A stretch of DNA of 64,000 nt from Streptomyces sp. CB01201 (lineage in GTDB: Bacteria > Actinomycetota > Actinomycetes > Streptomycetales > Streptomycetaceae): positions 1 to 64,000 of the forward strand of contig NZ_NNBJ01000017.1 of the NCBI RefSeq assembly GCF_002803085.1, read 5' to 3'. Under the pieces are notes generated by a model, which searched no databases, had not been told where the DNA came from, and worked only from the letters and a program-made list of their open reading frames with translations. Made by a program: the position numbers and the translations under genes. This document shows, piece after piece, positions 15,843 through 23,943 of the stretch (position 1 is the first letter of the stretch; each line of letters opens with the position of its first letter).

Positions 15843-17885
15843 TCAGACCTGCTGCGGGCTGCGCGTGATCATCTTGGCGATGCGGTCCGGGGTGACCGCC
15901 CGCGAGTACAGCCAGCCCTGACCGGTGTCACAGCCGATCCGGGCGAGCCGGTCCGCCTGTTCGGCGCTCTCCACGCACTCGGCGGTGACGGTGAGCCCGA
16001 GCCGGTGGGCGAGCTGGACCAGCGCCTCGACGATGGTCTCGTCGGCCGGGTTGGGGTGTGCGCCGCCCTCGTCGTACTGGAAGCCGCGCACGAAGGAACC
16101 GTCCAGCTTGAGGACGGACACGGGCAGCCGGCTCAGATACGCGAGGTTGGAGTAGCCCGTCCCGAAGTCGTCGATCGCGATGTGCACACCCATGTCGGAC
16201 AGCGCCTGGAGGGCCTGGAGCGGACGGCCCGCCGAGCCCATCACCGCGGACTCGGTCAGCTCCAACTGGAGCAGCTGCGGGGCGAGTTGGGTTTCCGCGA
16301 GGATCTCCGCCACATCCGTCACCAGGTCGGAGTCCCACACCTGGCGCACGGCGACATTGACGCTGACGAACACCGGCGGCACATCGGGGTGCTCGACCTG
16401 CCAGCGCCGCGCCTGCCGGCACGCGGTGCGCAGCACCCACCGGCCGAGCTGCACCACGGAGCCGTCCTCCTCGGCGATCCCGATGAACCGATTCGGCGGA
16501 AGCGTCCCGAATTGCGGGTGATTCCAGCGGACCAGCGCCTCGACTCCGTGCACCACCCCGTCGGCCATGCCCACCAGCGGCTGGTACTCCAGCGTGAACT
16601 CGCCGCGCTCCACGGCCGGGCGGAGCGTGGAGGAGAGCGCCTGACGGGTCATGCGGTGGGCGTTGCGCTCGGGGTCGAAGAGCGTCCAGCGCGCCTTGCC
16701 GTCGGCCTTCGCCCAGTACAGCGTGGTGTCGGCGGCCTGCATCAGACCGGTCGCGGTGGTGCCGGCGCTGGCCCGCTCCACCACCCCGATCGAGGCCGAC
16801 ACCGAAAGGCGCTGGCCCGCGAGGTCGAACGGCCGCTGGAGCGCGTGCAGTACGGAACGGGCCAGCTCGGCCAGTTGCTCGGTACCCGTGGAGTCCTCGA
16901 CCAGGACGGCGAACTCGTCGCCGCCGAGCCGCGCCACCAGGTGCCCGCCGCTGCGCGCGTACCCGGCCTGGTCGGCGCACTCGGTGAGCCGGCCGGCCAC
17001 CGCGCTCAGGAGCCGGTCGCCGACCCGGTGGCCGAGCGTGTCGTTGACCGCCTTGAACCCGTCGAGGTCGAGGTAGCAGATCCCGATCCGGCCGGTGCCG
17101 TGGTCGTCGTACGCGGACGCTTCGAGCGCGGAGGTGAGCCGCTCGAAGAACAGGGTGCGGTTGGGCAGGCGGGTCACCGGGTCGTGCATCTGGAGATGGC
17201 GCAGCCGCGCCTGGAGTTCGCGCCGGTCGCTGATGTCCGCGATGGAGAGCAGCACGCTGGAGCTGTCGGGCACGGGCGCCACGGTGACCTCGGCCCACAG
17301 GGACTGCCCGTCGGGGTGCTTGAGGCGGCGGGTGCAGCGGAACCGGCCGCGGGCGCCGCGCAGCACTTCGCGGTAGGCGTGCCAGCCTCGGTTGTCGGCG
17401 GCGAGGTCGACGAGGTCGGCGGCGTCCTGGTCGTGCAGTGAGGCCGGGTCGGTGCCCAGGAGTTCGGCGAGCGCGTCATTGGCGACGACGACCACGCCCT
17501 CGCGGTCGACGATCGCCATCGCGAGGTGCGCGGCGTTGAACGCGGCCCGGTAGTCGCGCAGTTCGGAGGCGGTGCGCCCGACGGCGTACCGGGCGCTCTG
17601 CTCGGCCCGCAGCCCGTCGAGGAGTTCGGCGGCCCGGGCGGCGAGCGAGCCGGCCCGCCTCTGCGCGGGGGAGTCCGCCGGGGGGCCGTGCTGGGGCCGG
17701 GGCTCCTGGGCTTCTTGGGCGCCCCGGGGGTCCCAGGGGTCCCGGGGGTGCTCGGGCAGGGCATTTCCGGCACGTTCCGCTGGGCGTCCCGCCAGAGCGC
17801 CCGGGATGCGGTCCGTATGACGCTCCGTGACGGGCGGCCGGATGGTCCCGGGTGCTTGCCCCGGTCCTTCGGAGGTTCCGCTCAC
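15843..17885 (-). CDS. cdgA: PAS-GGDEF-EAL cyclic-di-GMP protein (probable CdgA)
   Basis: It makes and/or breaks cyclic-di-GMP, which in Streptomyces holds BldD on DNA and blocks sporulation. 680 residues from GTG 17885 (GGGAG 6 nt before). A Pro/Ala-rich N-terminus leads to a PAS domain (about 112-225), then GGDEF (about 240-410, intact LGGDEFAVL) and EAL (about 425-670, GVEALVRW and IDDFGTGYSNL). Both catalytic motifs look complete and no transmembrane segment is seen. The name is by domain order, a BldD-like site in the divergent promoter and the recalled neighbourhood of SCO2817; the RmdA type is the main alternative. Confidence 0.83.
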   Translation of the reverse strand: MSGTSEGPGQAPGTIRPPVTERHTDRIPGALAGRPAERAGNALPEHPRDPWDPRGAQEAQEPRPQHGPPADSPAQRRAGSLAARAAELLDGLRAEQSARYAVGRTASELRDYRAAFNAAHLAMAIVDREGVVVVANDALAELLGTDPASLHDQDAADLVDLAADNRGWHAYREVLRGARGRFRCTRRLKHPDGQSLWAEVTVAPVPDSSSVLLSIADISDRRELQARLRHLQMHDPVTRLPNRTLFFERLTSALEASAYDDHGTGRIGICYLDLDGFKAVNDTLGHRVGDRLLSAVAGRLTECADQAGYARSGGHLVARLGGDEFAVLVEDSTGTEQLAELARSVLHALQRPFDLAGQRLSVSASIGVVERASAGTTATGLMQAADTTLYWAKADGKARWTLFDPERNAHRMTRQALSSTLRPAVERGEFTLEYQPLVGMADGVVHGVEALVRWNHPQFGTLPPNRFIGIAEEDGSVVQLGRWVLRTACRQARRWQVEHPDVPPVFVSVNVAVRQVWDSDLVTDVAEILAETQLAPQLLQLELTESAVMGSAGRPLQALQALSDMGVHIAIDDFGTGYSNLAYLSRLPVSVLKLDGSFVRGFQYDEGGAHPNPADETIVEALVQLAHRLGLTVTAECVESAEQADRLARIGCDTGQGWLYSRAVTPDRIAKMITRSPQQV

Positions 17886-18254
17886 CGCTGGCTCCCGCAG
17901 TGCATTGAGGTTGTGCAGAGGTAGTACGGAGTGGTTCGAGGTCTTCGGCCGGGGTGGGCGAGACCTCGGGAGGCCGCGCCCACGCAGGAAAGTGTGCCGA
18001 TCATAGAGGCTGGCGCACGGCGCGATCCAGCTTCGTCCTGGTGATCAAGAGCACCCGGAGTCCTGTGTCGATCGATGACCGATCGTTTCTGCGCGGGTCT
18101 GGCCGGGCTCGGGCCTTCGGTGATCGGTCGTGACTTTGGGTGAGTCACCGGGGTGTCGGCCCTCTCACCCTTCCGGGGCAGCAAAACAGGGCGTATCGGT
18201 AGAAAGCTGCACAAAGTGGGCGGGATGTTCCGCATCCCGCTCCCGGAGGTCGAC
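17886..18254. promoter_or_regulatory. Divergent promoter region cdgA / metalloprotease
   Basis: 369 nt without a gene. Besides the BldD-like element (entered separately), GACCGATC (18077-18084) is mirrored by GATCGGTC (18122-18129). No further gene-like frame with a ribosome site is visible. Confidence 0.5.
18131..18149. promoter_or_regulatory. BldD-like operator
   Basis: TGACTTTGGGTGA (18131-18143) matches the recalled BldD consensus TNACNCWGNGTNA at all fixed positions but one. It overlaps the perfect palindrome GGTGAGTCACC (18139-18149), built of GTGA/TCAC half-sites. It is 246 nt from the cdgA start and about 105 nt from the protease start, so it could serve either or both. Confidence 0.55.
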
Positions 18255-19496
18255 GTGCAGCGTCAGCAGACACCCGGGGGAGTGGAGCGTGTCCGGCTGC
18301 GCGGAGCCGTGGCGGCGCTCACCTCCCTCACGGCGCTCGCCGCCATCTCGCTGGCGTCGGGTCCCGCCGTCGCGGTGAACTCCGCCATGCCGTGCGCCCT
18401 GCCCCGGACCGACGCCCACCACTCGCTCGGGGTCGACACCTGGAACCCGGCCTATCCGCGCCCGGTCCGCACCCTGAACGCGGTCATGGTCTTCCTGTCC
18501 TTCCCGGACTCGAAGCCGGCCACCACCCCCGGCGAGCTGGCCGCCGACTACTTCCCCGCCACCAGCCGCTTCTTCGAGCAGGCCTCGTACGGCAAGTTCC
18601 ATCTGAACGCCGAGCCGCAGCGGCAGTGGGTGCGGATGCCGGCCGCCTCGACCTCGTACCGCATAGAGCGCGACTGGGACCCTGCGCAGCGCACCCGCTA
18701 TCTGATGGACGCGATCAAGGCAGCCGATCCGACCACCGACTTCTCGAAGTTCGACATCGTCTATCTGGTCGCCGACCCGGACGCGCCCGGGGTCGACTCG
18801 GACGCCACGAAGGTCGTGAACTTCGACCGGCCGGTGCGTGCGGACGGCCGGGAGATCAACCGGGTCGTGACCGTCTTCGAGCACCACCCGCCGGACCGCA
18901 ATGTGCTGGCCCACGAGACCGGCCACGTCTTCGACCTGCCCGACCTCTACCACCGGCCGCAGGACGGCAAGAACGGCGACTGGGACACCTATGTCGGCGA
19001 CTGGGATGTGATGGGCAGTCAGTTCGGCACCGCGCCCGACCTGTTCGGCTGGCAGAAGTGGAAGCTGGGCTGGCTGGACCGGCGAGAGGTGACCTGCGTG
19101 ACGGGTGACGGCACGAGCCGCTTCACGCTGGAACCCCTGTCCGCGTCCCCCGCGCAGGCGGGCCTCGCGGGCAAGCGGCTCGCGGTGGTGCGGACCGGAG
19201 AGGACCGGGCGATCGCGATCGAGGTGCGGGACTCCGGCGGCCTGGACCGGGCCAGCTGCGACCAGGGCCTGCTCGTCTACCGGGTCCGCAGCGGGTCGGG
19301 CTCGGGCGGCGGCCCGGTCGAGGTGCTCGACGCGCACCCGGACACCGAGGCGTGCTGGGAGAGGTCGGTCTACCCGGCGCTCGCGGACGCGCCCATCGCG
19401 CTCGGCGAGACGTTCACCGTGCCCGGCGAGGGCATCCGGATCGAGGCCGAGGGCCGCACGAAGTCGGGCGCCTGGACGGTCAAGGTCTCGCACTGA
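18255..19496 (+). CDS. Secreted M6-like zinc metalloprotease
   Basis: GTG 18255 has GGAGG 5 nt before it. 413 residues: signal peptide (VRLRGAVAALTSLTALAAIS...AVA), then a metalloprotease domain with the zinc motif HETGHVFDLPDLYH (HExxH plus downstream Asp/His). SYGKFHLNAEPQ and WDVMGSQFG further on are typical of immune-inhibitor-A/M6-like enzymes. The C-terminal third is likely a beta-rich accessory domain. It acts outside the cell on unknown proteins. It is divergent from cdgA with a BldD-like site between them, so developmental control is possible. Earlier in-frame starts lack a ribosome site. Confidence 0.82.
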   Translation: MQRQQTPGGVERVRLRGAVAALTSLTALAAISLASGPAVAVNSAMPCALPRTDAHHSLGVDTWNPAYPRPVRTLNAVMVFLSFPDSKPATTPGELAADYFPATSRFFEQASYGKFHLNAEPQRQWVRMPAASTSYRIERDWDPAQRTRYLMDAIKAADPTTDFSKFDIVYLVADPDAPGVDSDATKVVNFDRPVRADGREINRVVTVFEHHPPDRNVLAHETGHVFDLPDLYHRPQDGKNGDWDTYVGDWDVMGSQFGTAPDLFGWQKWKLGWLDRREVTCVTGDGTSRFTLEPLSASPAQAGLAGKRLAVVRTGEDRAIAIEVRDSGGLDRASCDQGLLVYRVRSGSGSGGGPVEVLDAHPDTEACWERSVYPALADAPIALGETFTVPGEGIRIEAEGRTKSGAWTVKVSH

Positions 19497-19516
19497 GGCC
19501 CGGCCTCCCGGCACAC

Positions 19517-19550
19517 GAAGAAGCCCCCCGCTTGCGCGAGGGGCTTCTTC
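19517..19550. terminator. Bidirectional terminator (protease gene / tRNA-Lys copy 2)
   Basis: GAAGAAGCCCC pairs with GGGGCTTCTTC around the same CCGCTTGCGCGA loop as the terminator at 6624-6655. The stem bases differ between the two copies in compensating fashion. Confidence 0.88.
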
Positions 19551-19556
19551 CGTCTG

Positions 19557-19630
19557 TGCGCCGCCAGGGACTCGAACCCCGGACCCGCTGATTAAGAGTC
19601 AGCTGCTCTAACCAACTGAGCTAGCGGCGC
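19557..19630 (-). tRNA. tRNA-Lys (CUU anticodon), copy 2
   Basis: Identical over its whole length to 6663-6736, in the same orientation, including the downstream CGTCTGT flank. Its 5' end overlaps the last 10 nt of the primase/polymerase-like gene on the same strand, whose stop codon TAG lies inside the acceptor/D region. Confidence 0.97.
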
Positions 19631-20337
19631 CTGCTGACGTCGTAGACATTAGCATCCTGATCGGCGCGAGGAAAAATCGATATACGGGGAGCGTCCGCGG
19701 GCTCGTTCCTGGCGGCCCGGACACAGGCCCACAGCACCACATCGGGGCCCGGCAGCCAGGGCCGGCGGGTGTCGGGAGCCACCAGCCAGCGGGCCGCGCC
19801 GGTGTTCTCCCGGTCCGGGCGGACCAGCGCCGGGACGGTGACGGCGTCGCCCGGACCGTGACACAGGAGCGGCGGGACCGTGACGTCCGAGCCCTGCCAC
19901 TCCTCCCACTCCAGGAGCGAGGGCAGACGCTGTGCGGTGCCGGGAGCGGCGAACAGGAGCATCCGCCCGCGGTGGACCGCGACCGGTCCGGAGCCGGGCC
20001 CCGCGGCCCACAGGTGGTCGAGCATGCGGCGCCCGAACATCGAGGGGACGTTCACGACGTCGAAGACCGTGCCGCAGGGCAGCACGCCGGGGGCGGTCGG
20101 GCGGCCCTCCCACAGGGCGAGGGTGCTGCGCGGATGCGTGGCCGCGGACGAGAGCCAGGCAGCGCCGGCCGCCGTCACCTCGCCGACCTGGTGGCCGCCC
20201 TCGTCGCGCAGGAGCCGGAAGATGTCCAGCTCGTCCGTGCCCCCGGGCACCGTCCCGCGGCGGCCGACCGCCGTGAGCGGGCCGCCGCCCGTCGCCGTCC
20301 CGTGAACGCCGCTTCCCCTGCCGTTGTCGCTGCTCAT
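19621..20337 (-). CDS. Bifunctional DNA primase/polymerase (Prim-Pol)-like protein
   Basis: 238 residues from ATG 20337. The central part (WLSSAATHPRSTLALWEGRP, LPCGTVFDVVNVPSMFGRRM, RLPSLLEWEEW, LLCHGPGDAVTVP, VAPDTRRPWLPGPDVVLWAC) belongs to a Streptomyces family that I recall being annotated as Prim-Pol-like. There is no helicase or phage context, so it may not be an active polymerase. The C-terminal tail runs into the tRNA-Lys gene and may have been altered when the tRNA copy arose. The next genes upstream encode a conserved 115-residue protein and a helicase; replication or repair is a reasonable but unproven setting. Confidence 0.65.
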   Translation of the reverse strand: MSSDNGRGSGVHGTATGGGPLTAVGRRGTVPGGTDELDIFRLLRDEGGHQVGEVTAAGAAWLSSAATHPRSTLALWEGRPTAPGVLPCGTVFDVVNVPSMFGRRMLDHLWAAGPGSGPVAVHRGRMLLFAAPGTAQRLPSLLEWEEWQGSDVTVPPLLCHGPGDAVTVPALVRPDRENTGAARWLVAPDTRRPWLPGPDVVLWACVRAARNEPADAPRISIFPRADQDANVYDVSRRR

Positions 20338-20469
20338 GCTCTACGTCTACCGGCTGGCCACGTCCGCCTTCGGCGGCTTGGCGGAAACGGGGACAGGGCG
20401 GGGCGGGAGGGCGTATCTTGCGCTCCGGCATATGCCCCGGGCTCGTGGTCGCAGCGGATCCGGCCGGCC

Positions 20470-20817
20470 CTAGGGAGTCTCGCCGCCGCGCAGCAGGTCG
20501 CGGCCGAACTCGATCATCTTCTTCGCGTAGTCCTCGGTCCACTGGGCCCGCTCCGCCACGTCGGCGGGGGTCAGCCGGTCGAAGCGGCGGGGATCGGCGA
20601 GCTGGGCCGCCGCGATCGCCTGGAACTCGACCGCCCGGTCGGCCGCGGCCCGGAAGGCCAGCGCGAGCTCGGTGGAGCGGCTCAGGAGCGCCCGGGGGTC
20701 GTCCATCGACTCCAGGTCGAAGAAGTGCTCCGGGTCGGCGATGGCCTCGGACGGCTCGAAGAGCAGCGGCGCCGGCCTCAGCCGCTGCCGCTCCTCTTTC
20801 CGCTCGTGCTCCGGCAT
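20470..20817 (-). CDS. Conserved 115-residue protein of unknown function
   Basis: ATG 20817 has GGAGG 6 nt before it, which decides the start over upstream frames. The protein (MPEHERKEERQRLRPAPLLF...) is acidic and mostly helical in appearance: HFFDLESMDDPRALLSRSTE, FRAAADRAVEFQAIAAAQL, DRLTPADVAERAQWTEDYAK. No membrane segment, metal site or enzyme motif is visible. It lies 208 nt downstream of the helicase gene on the same strand and may be part of, or follow, the nuclease-helicase operon. I do not recognise a function. Confidence 0.72.
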   Translation of the reverse strand: MPEHERKEERQRLRPAPLLFEPSEAIADPEHFFDLESMDDPRALLSRSTELALAFRAAADRAVEFQAIAAAQLADPRRFDRLTPADVAERAQWTEDYAKKMIEFGRDLLRGGETP

Positions 20818-21025
20818 GTCTGTCCTCCCACGGGCAGCTCGACGTTCGGGCTCCGGGGCGCCCGGGCCACCGTCCATTGTCCCGCCCCTGCGCAAGGGGG
20901 CGTTCCGGGGGCCTCTGCCCCGAGGCGCCCCGGCGCATTCGACCCCGCCCATCGGAACGGGTGTGCGCCGGGGCCGCCCACCCGGGCTTGGCGGCTCACC
21001 CGACGGTGCTCGCGGGGGCTTCGGG

Positions 21026-22357
21026 TCAGGGCCGGTGGCTCACGCGGTGTTCGGCGAGGTGGGCCAGGACCGCGTGGTTGGCCTCCCAGCCGTCCGGGAA
21101 CTTCACCGTCACTCCCAGCTGGACCGGTTCCGTCGAAGGGTGGTCGTCCAGGAGGTCGGTCACGCCCGCGCGGGACACCACGATGCAGGCGTGCCGGTGG
21201 CGGGAGGCCAGGACGCACAGGCGGCCCGTCTCCAGGTGGAAGGCCGTCGCGTCCGGGCGGCCCGAGAGGGGGTGCAGGACGACCGTGACGTCGAACTCCC
21301 TTCCCTGGAGCCGGTTCGCGGTGTCGACCGCCACCCCGCTCACGCCGAGCTCCGCGAGCGCCGCGCGGATCGCGGCGGCCTGGTCGCGGTGGGCGGTGCC
21401 GACCGCGATCCGGTCGGCGGTGAGCGGGACCGGGTCGGGGGAGCGCTCGCTGGTCGCCGCGCCGCCCCGGTCCAGGAGGCGGCGGACGACCCGGGCGGCC
21501 GCGCGGACCGCCTCCGGGTCCGTGCGCGGGGTGTGCCGGGCCGGCAGTTCGAGCAGGGCCCAGCCCGATTCGGCGGCCTCGTCGAGCGCGCGGTCCGGCG
21601 CCGAGCCGTCCGAGGCGACGCCGAAGGCGAGGCGCCGGTCGCCGTGACCGGTGCCGCTGCGGAACGGCGTGAACGGGTAGAACGCCTTCGAGACCAGCGG
21701 CGCCGCCGACGCCGGGAGCCGCCAGGACACCGGCAGGCGGTGCTGCGGCAGCTCCGGGTTGTGCGCGAGCAGCGTGGAGACCGCGCTCGCCGACGGGTCG
21801 TAGGACAGCCCCGCCCACTGATCGGCGTCGGCGATCGCGAACGGGTCGAGCTGGCCCGGGTCGCCCACGAACAGCGCCCGCTCGAAGAGCCCGGCGACGG
21901 CGAGCAGCGCGTCGGAGCGCATCTGGTACGCCTCGTCCACGATCGCGTGCCGCCAGGGCTCGACGTCCTTCACATGCGCCCACTTCGCGGCCGTCGAGAT
22001 CACCACGTCGAGCCCCGCGAGATCGCCCGCCTTCGACGACTTGCGTACGTTCTCCAGCTCGTCGAGCGCCTTGTCGTACGGGTCGCTGTCGTTGCTGTGC
22101 AGCCGGCCGACCGGCAGCCCGGGGGCCTTCTCGGCGAGGCGCACCACCAGGTCGTCGACCTGCGAGTTGGTCTGTGCCACCACCATCAACGGGCGCCCCG
22201 CGGCGGCCAGTTCGAGGGCCGCGCGCACCACGAGCGTGGACTTGCCCGCACCCGGCGGCGAATCCACGACGACGCCGCGCGCCGAGCCGTGCAGGGTGTC
22301 GGCCAGGATCGCCTCGGTGGCCGCGGTCGCCGCGGCCCCGGGATCGAAGACGGTCAC
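21026..22357 (-). CDS. SF1-type DNA/RNA helicase-like ATPase
   Basis: 443 residues with superfamily 1 helicase motifs in order: Walker A SPPGAGKST (33-41), Ia VVAQTNSQVDD, II IVDEAYQ (139-145), III VGDPGQLDP (164-172), IV SWRLP (211-215), V VDTANRLQGREFD (344-356) and VI RLCVLASRHRHACIVVS (379-395). The compact layout resembles Upf1/AAA_11-12 helicases more than UvrD. The start overlaps the stop of the upstream 529-residue protein (ATGA), so the two are coupled. With the Fe-S nuclease two genes upstream it likely forms a DNA-processing machine, by analogy with AddAB or Dna2. ATPase/helicase fold is well supported; the role is inferred. Confidence 0.85.
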   Translation of the reverse strand: MTVFDPGAAATAATEAILADTLHGSARGVVVDSPPGAGKSTLVVRAALELAAAGRPLMVVAQTNSQVDDLVVRLAEKAPGLPVGRLHSNDSDPYDKALDELENVRKSSKAGDLAGLDVVISTAAKWAHVKDVEPWRHAIVDEAYQMRSDALLAVAGLFERALFVGDPGQLDPFAIADADQWAGLSYDPSASAVSTLLAHNPELPQHRLPVSWRLPASAAPLVSKAFYPFTPFRSGTGHGDRRLAFGVASDGSAPDRALDEAAESGWALLELPARHTPRTDPEAVRAAARVVRRLLDRGGAATSERSPDPVPLTADRIAVGTAHRDQAAAIRAALAELGVSGVAVDTANRLQGREFDVTVVLHPLSGRPDATAFHLETGRLCVLASRHRHACIVVSRAGVTDLLDDHPSTEPVQLGVTVKFPDGWEANHAVLAHLAEHRVSHRP

Positions 22358-23943
22358 AGGAGGTCCTCGGGGGTCGGCGCGTCGGGCTGTTCGGCGGTGG
22401 CGGAGCCGGGCGGCCCGCCGTGCGTCCAGGGCGTGGCTTCCGGATCGGGCAGCTTGGGGGCGCCGCGCTGCTCGTGCTCGAACAGCGTCCAGCAGATCCG
22501 GTCGCCCTTCTCGGGGACGGAGCCGGGTGCCGGGTCCTTGGCGCGGCCCATCTTGTCCAGGACGCGCAGCACGAGCGCGCCGCCGGGCTCGTACGCCACG
22601 AACTCGGCCTTCTGCGGCTTGCCGTCGAGCGAGCGGTAGACCTTCGCGCCCTCGGCGAGGTGCGGGGCGTCGTCGGTGCGCAGGGTGAGCAGTGGGCGGG
22701 GGCTGGGCCGCTTGGACTCCGACCAGGCCGGGGTCACCTCCACGACCTCGCCCGCGAACGCCTCGCCCGACAGCCTGCGGCCCGCCATCACCAGCGGGTC
22801 GTCCAGGGCCTCGCCCGCCTCCAGCTCGGCCTGCGCGCGCTCGCGGCGCAGCAGCTTGGTGGCGGCCGTCACCGCGTCGTCGCGGCGGGGCTGGGGCGGC
22901 TCACCCGCGGTGATCCGGTCGCGGTGGCCGGTGAACGACCAGCGGTCGCTCGTCCAGCGCGCGGCGGCCCGCTCGCCCTCGGGAAGCTCCCGCAGCAGAT
23001 CGAGGGCGCGCCACACCGCCGACCAGGTCGGCATCAGCTGGGCAGCGAGCAGGCGGCGGATCTCCCGCTCCGCTGCGGTCAGTTGACCGAGGCGGTCGTC
23101 GGCTGCCAGGCCGTCCTCGGCCGCCTGCAAGGCCTGCCGGACCCGGTCGTAGCGCTCCACGGCGGGCGCGAGCAGCCGGTTGTCGAACGCCGGGTCGGTG
23201 GCCGGGCCGGCCGGCGGGCACAGGAGCTGGCCGTCCGCGCCCCGGGCCAGCTCGGCGCGGAGCGCCGCCTCGGCACCGATCTCCCCGGCGGGCGGGTCGA
23301 TCCAGGCGAGCAGGGCGCCCAGATGCTGGTCCTCCAGGCTGGACTGGCCGGTCGCCCAGTGCCGGTTCAGGAGGTCGGTCGCGGCGAGCAGCAGCGCGGC
23401 GCCGGGGGTGCGGGCCCGCTCGCCGTAGTGCGTGAACCAGCGGCCGAGCAGGGGGACCCGGGGCGGCGCGGGGTAGGGCGCGTCGGGGTCCTGCTCGGCG
23501 GTGCGGCGAAAGCGCATCGAGCGGCCGAGCAGGCGGACGAAGTCGACACCGGCCCGGCCGGGGACGATCAACTGCGGCGCGTCCGCGCACAGTTCGACCT
23601 CGACCTTGGTCTTCTTGCCCGTCTCCGGGTCGGTCTCGGAGCGCTCGGTGAGCTCGATGTCGGCGGCGTACGCGTCCAGGTGCGGCAGGACGGCCTCGGC
23701 GAGGTCGGCCAGGAAGGTGAAGCGCAGATCGCGGTCGCGGGGCTGGGGGACCACCAGCAGCGTCGGGGCCTCGCGGTCGGTGCCGACCAGGGCGCCGAGC
23801 GGGGCGCCCGCCTCGCCCGCCGTGGTGAGCGGCACGAACACGAGGGGCCGCTCGCTCAGATGGCGGTGGCGGACGGTGGTCAGCGGCTGGGCGCGGCCGG
23901 ACTCGACGGCCTCCAGGCGGGCGAGCGTGGTGATCAGCGACAC
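22354..23943 (-). CDS. Unknown 529-residue protein of the nuclease-helicase operon
   Basis: GTG 23943 (VSLITTLARLEAVESGRAQP), with GGAGG about 10 nt before it, is chosen; longer versions run into low-complexity Arg/Pro sequence. I do not recognise the family. Visible features: an N-terminal alpha/beta-like region (RPLVFVPLTT, TLLVVPQPRDRDLRFTFLAD), a middle with long helices rich in Leu/Ala/Arg (LAAQLMPTWSAVWRALDLLR), and a C-terminal beta-rich part (GEVVEVTPAW, AKVYRSLDGKPQKAEFVAYE, DRICWTLFEHEQ). The gene overlaps the nuclease by 10 nt and the helicase by 4 nt. A scaffold or DNA-binding subunit linking the two enzymes is the obvious guess. Confidence 0.75.
   Translation of the reverse strand: MSLITTLARLEAVESGRAQPLTTVRHRHLSERPLVFVPLTTAGEAGAPLGALVGTDREAPTLLVVPQPRDRDLRFTFLADLAEAVLPHLDAYAADIELTERSETDPETGKKTKVEVELCADAPQLIVPGRAGVDFVRLLGRSMRFRRTAEQDPDAPYPAPPRVPLLGRWFTHYGERARTPGAALLLAATDLLNRHWATGQSSLEDQHLGALLAWIDPPAGEIGAEAALRAELARGADGQLLCPPAGPATDPAFDNRLLAPAVERYDRVRQALQAAEDGLAADDRLGQLTAAEREIRRLLAAQLMPTWSAVWRALDLLRELPEGERAAARWTSDRWSFTGHRDRITAGEPPQPRRDDAVTAATKLLRRERAQAELEAGEALDDPLVMAGRRLSGEAFAGEVVEVTPAWSESKRPSPRPLLTLRTDDAPHLAEGAKVYRSLDGKPQKAEFVAYEPGGALVLRVLDKMGRAKDPAPGSVPEKGDRICWTLFEHEQRGAPKLPDPEATPWTHGGPPGSATAEQPDAPTPEDLL

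Noticed and set aside
19621..20337. Prophage primase
   Set aside because: No phage, integrase or plasmid gene is nearby, and the family occurs in Streptomyces core genomes; a prophage origin is unsupported despite the adjacent tRNA.
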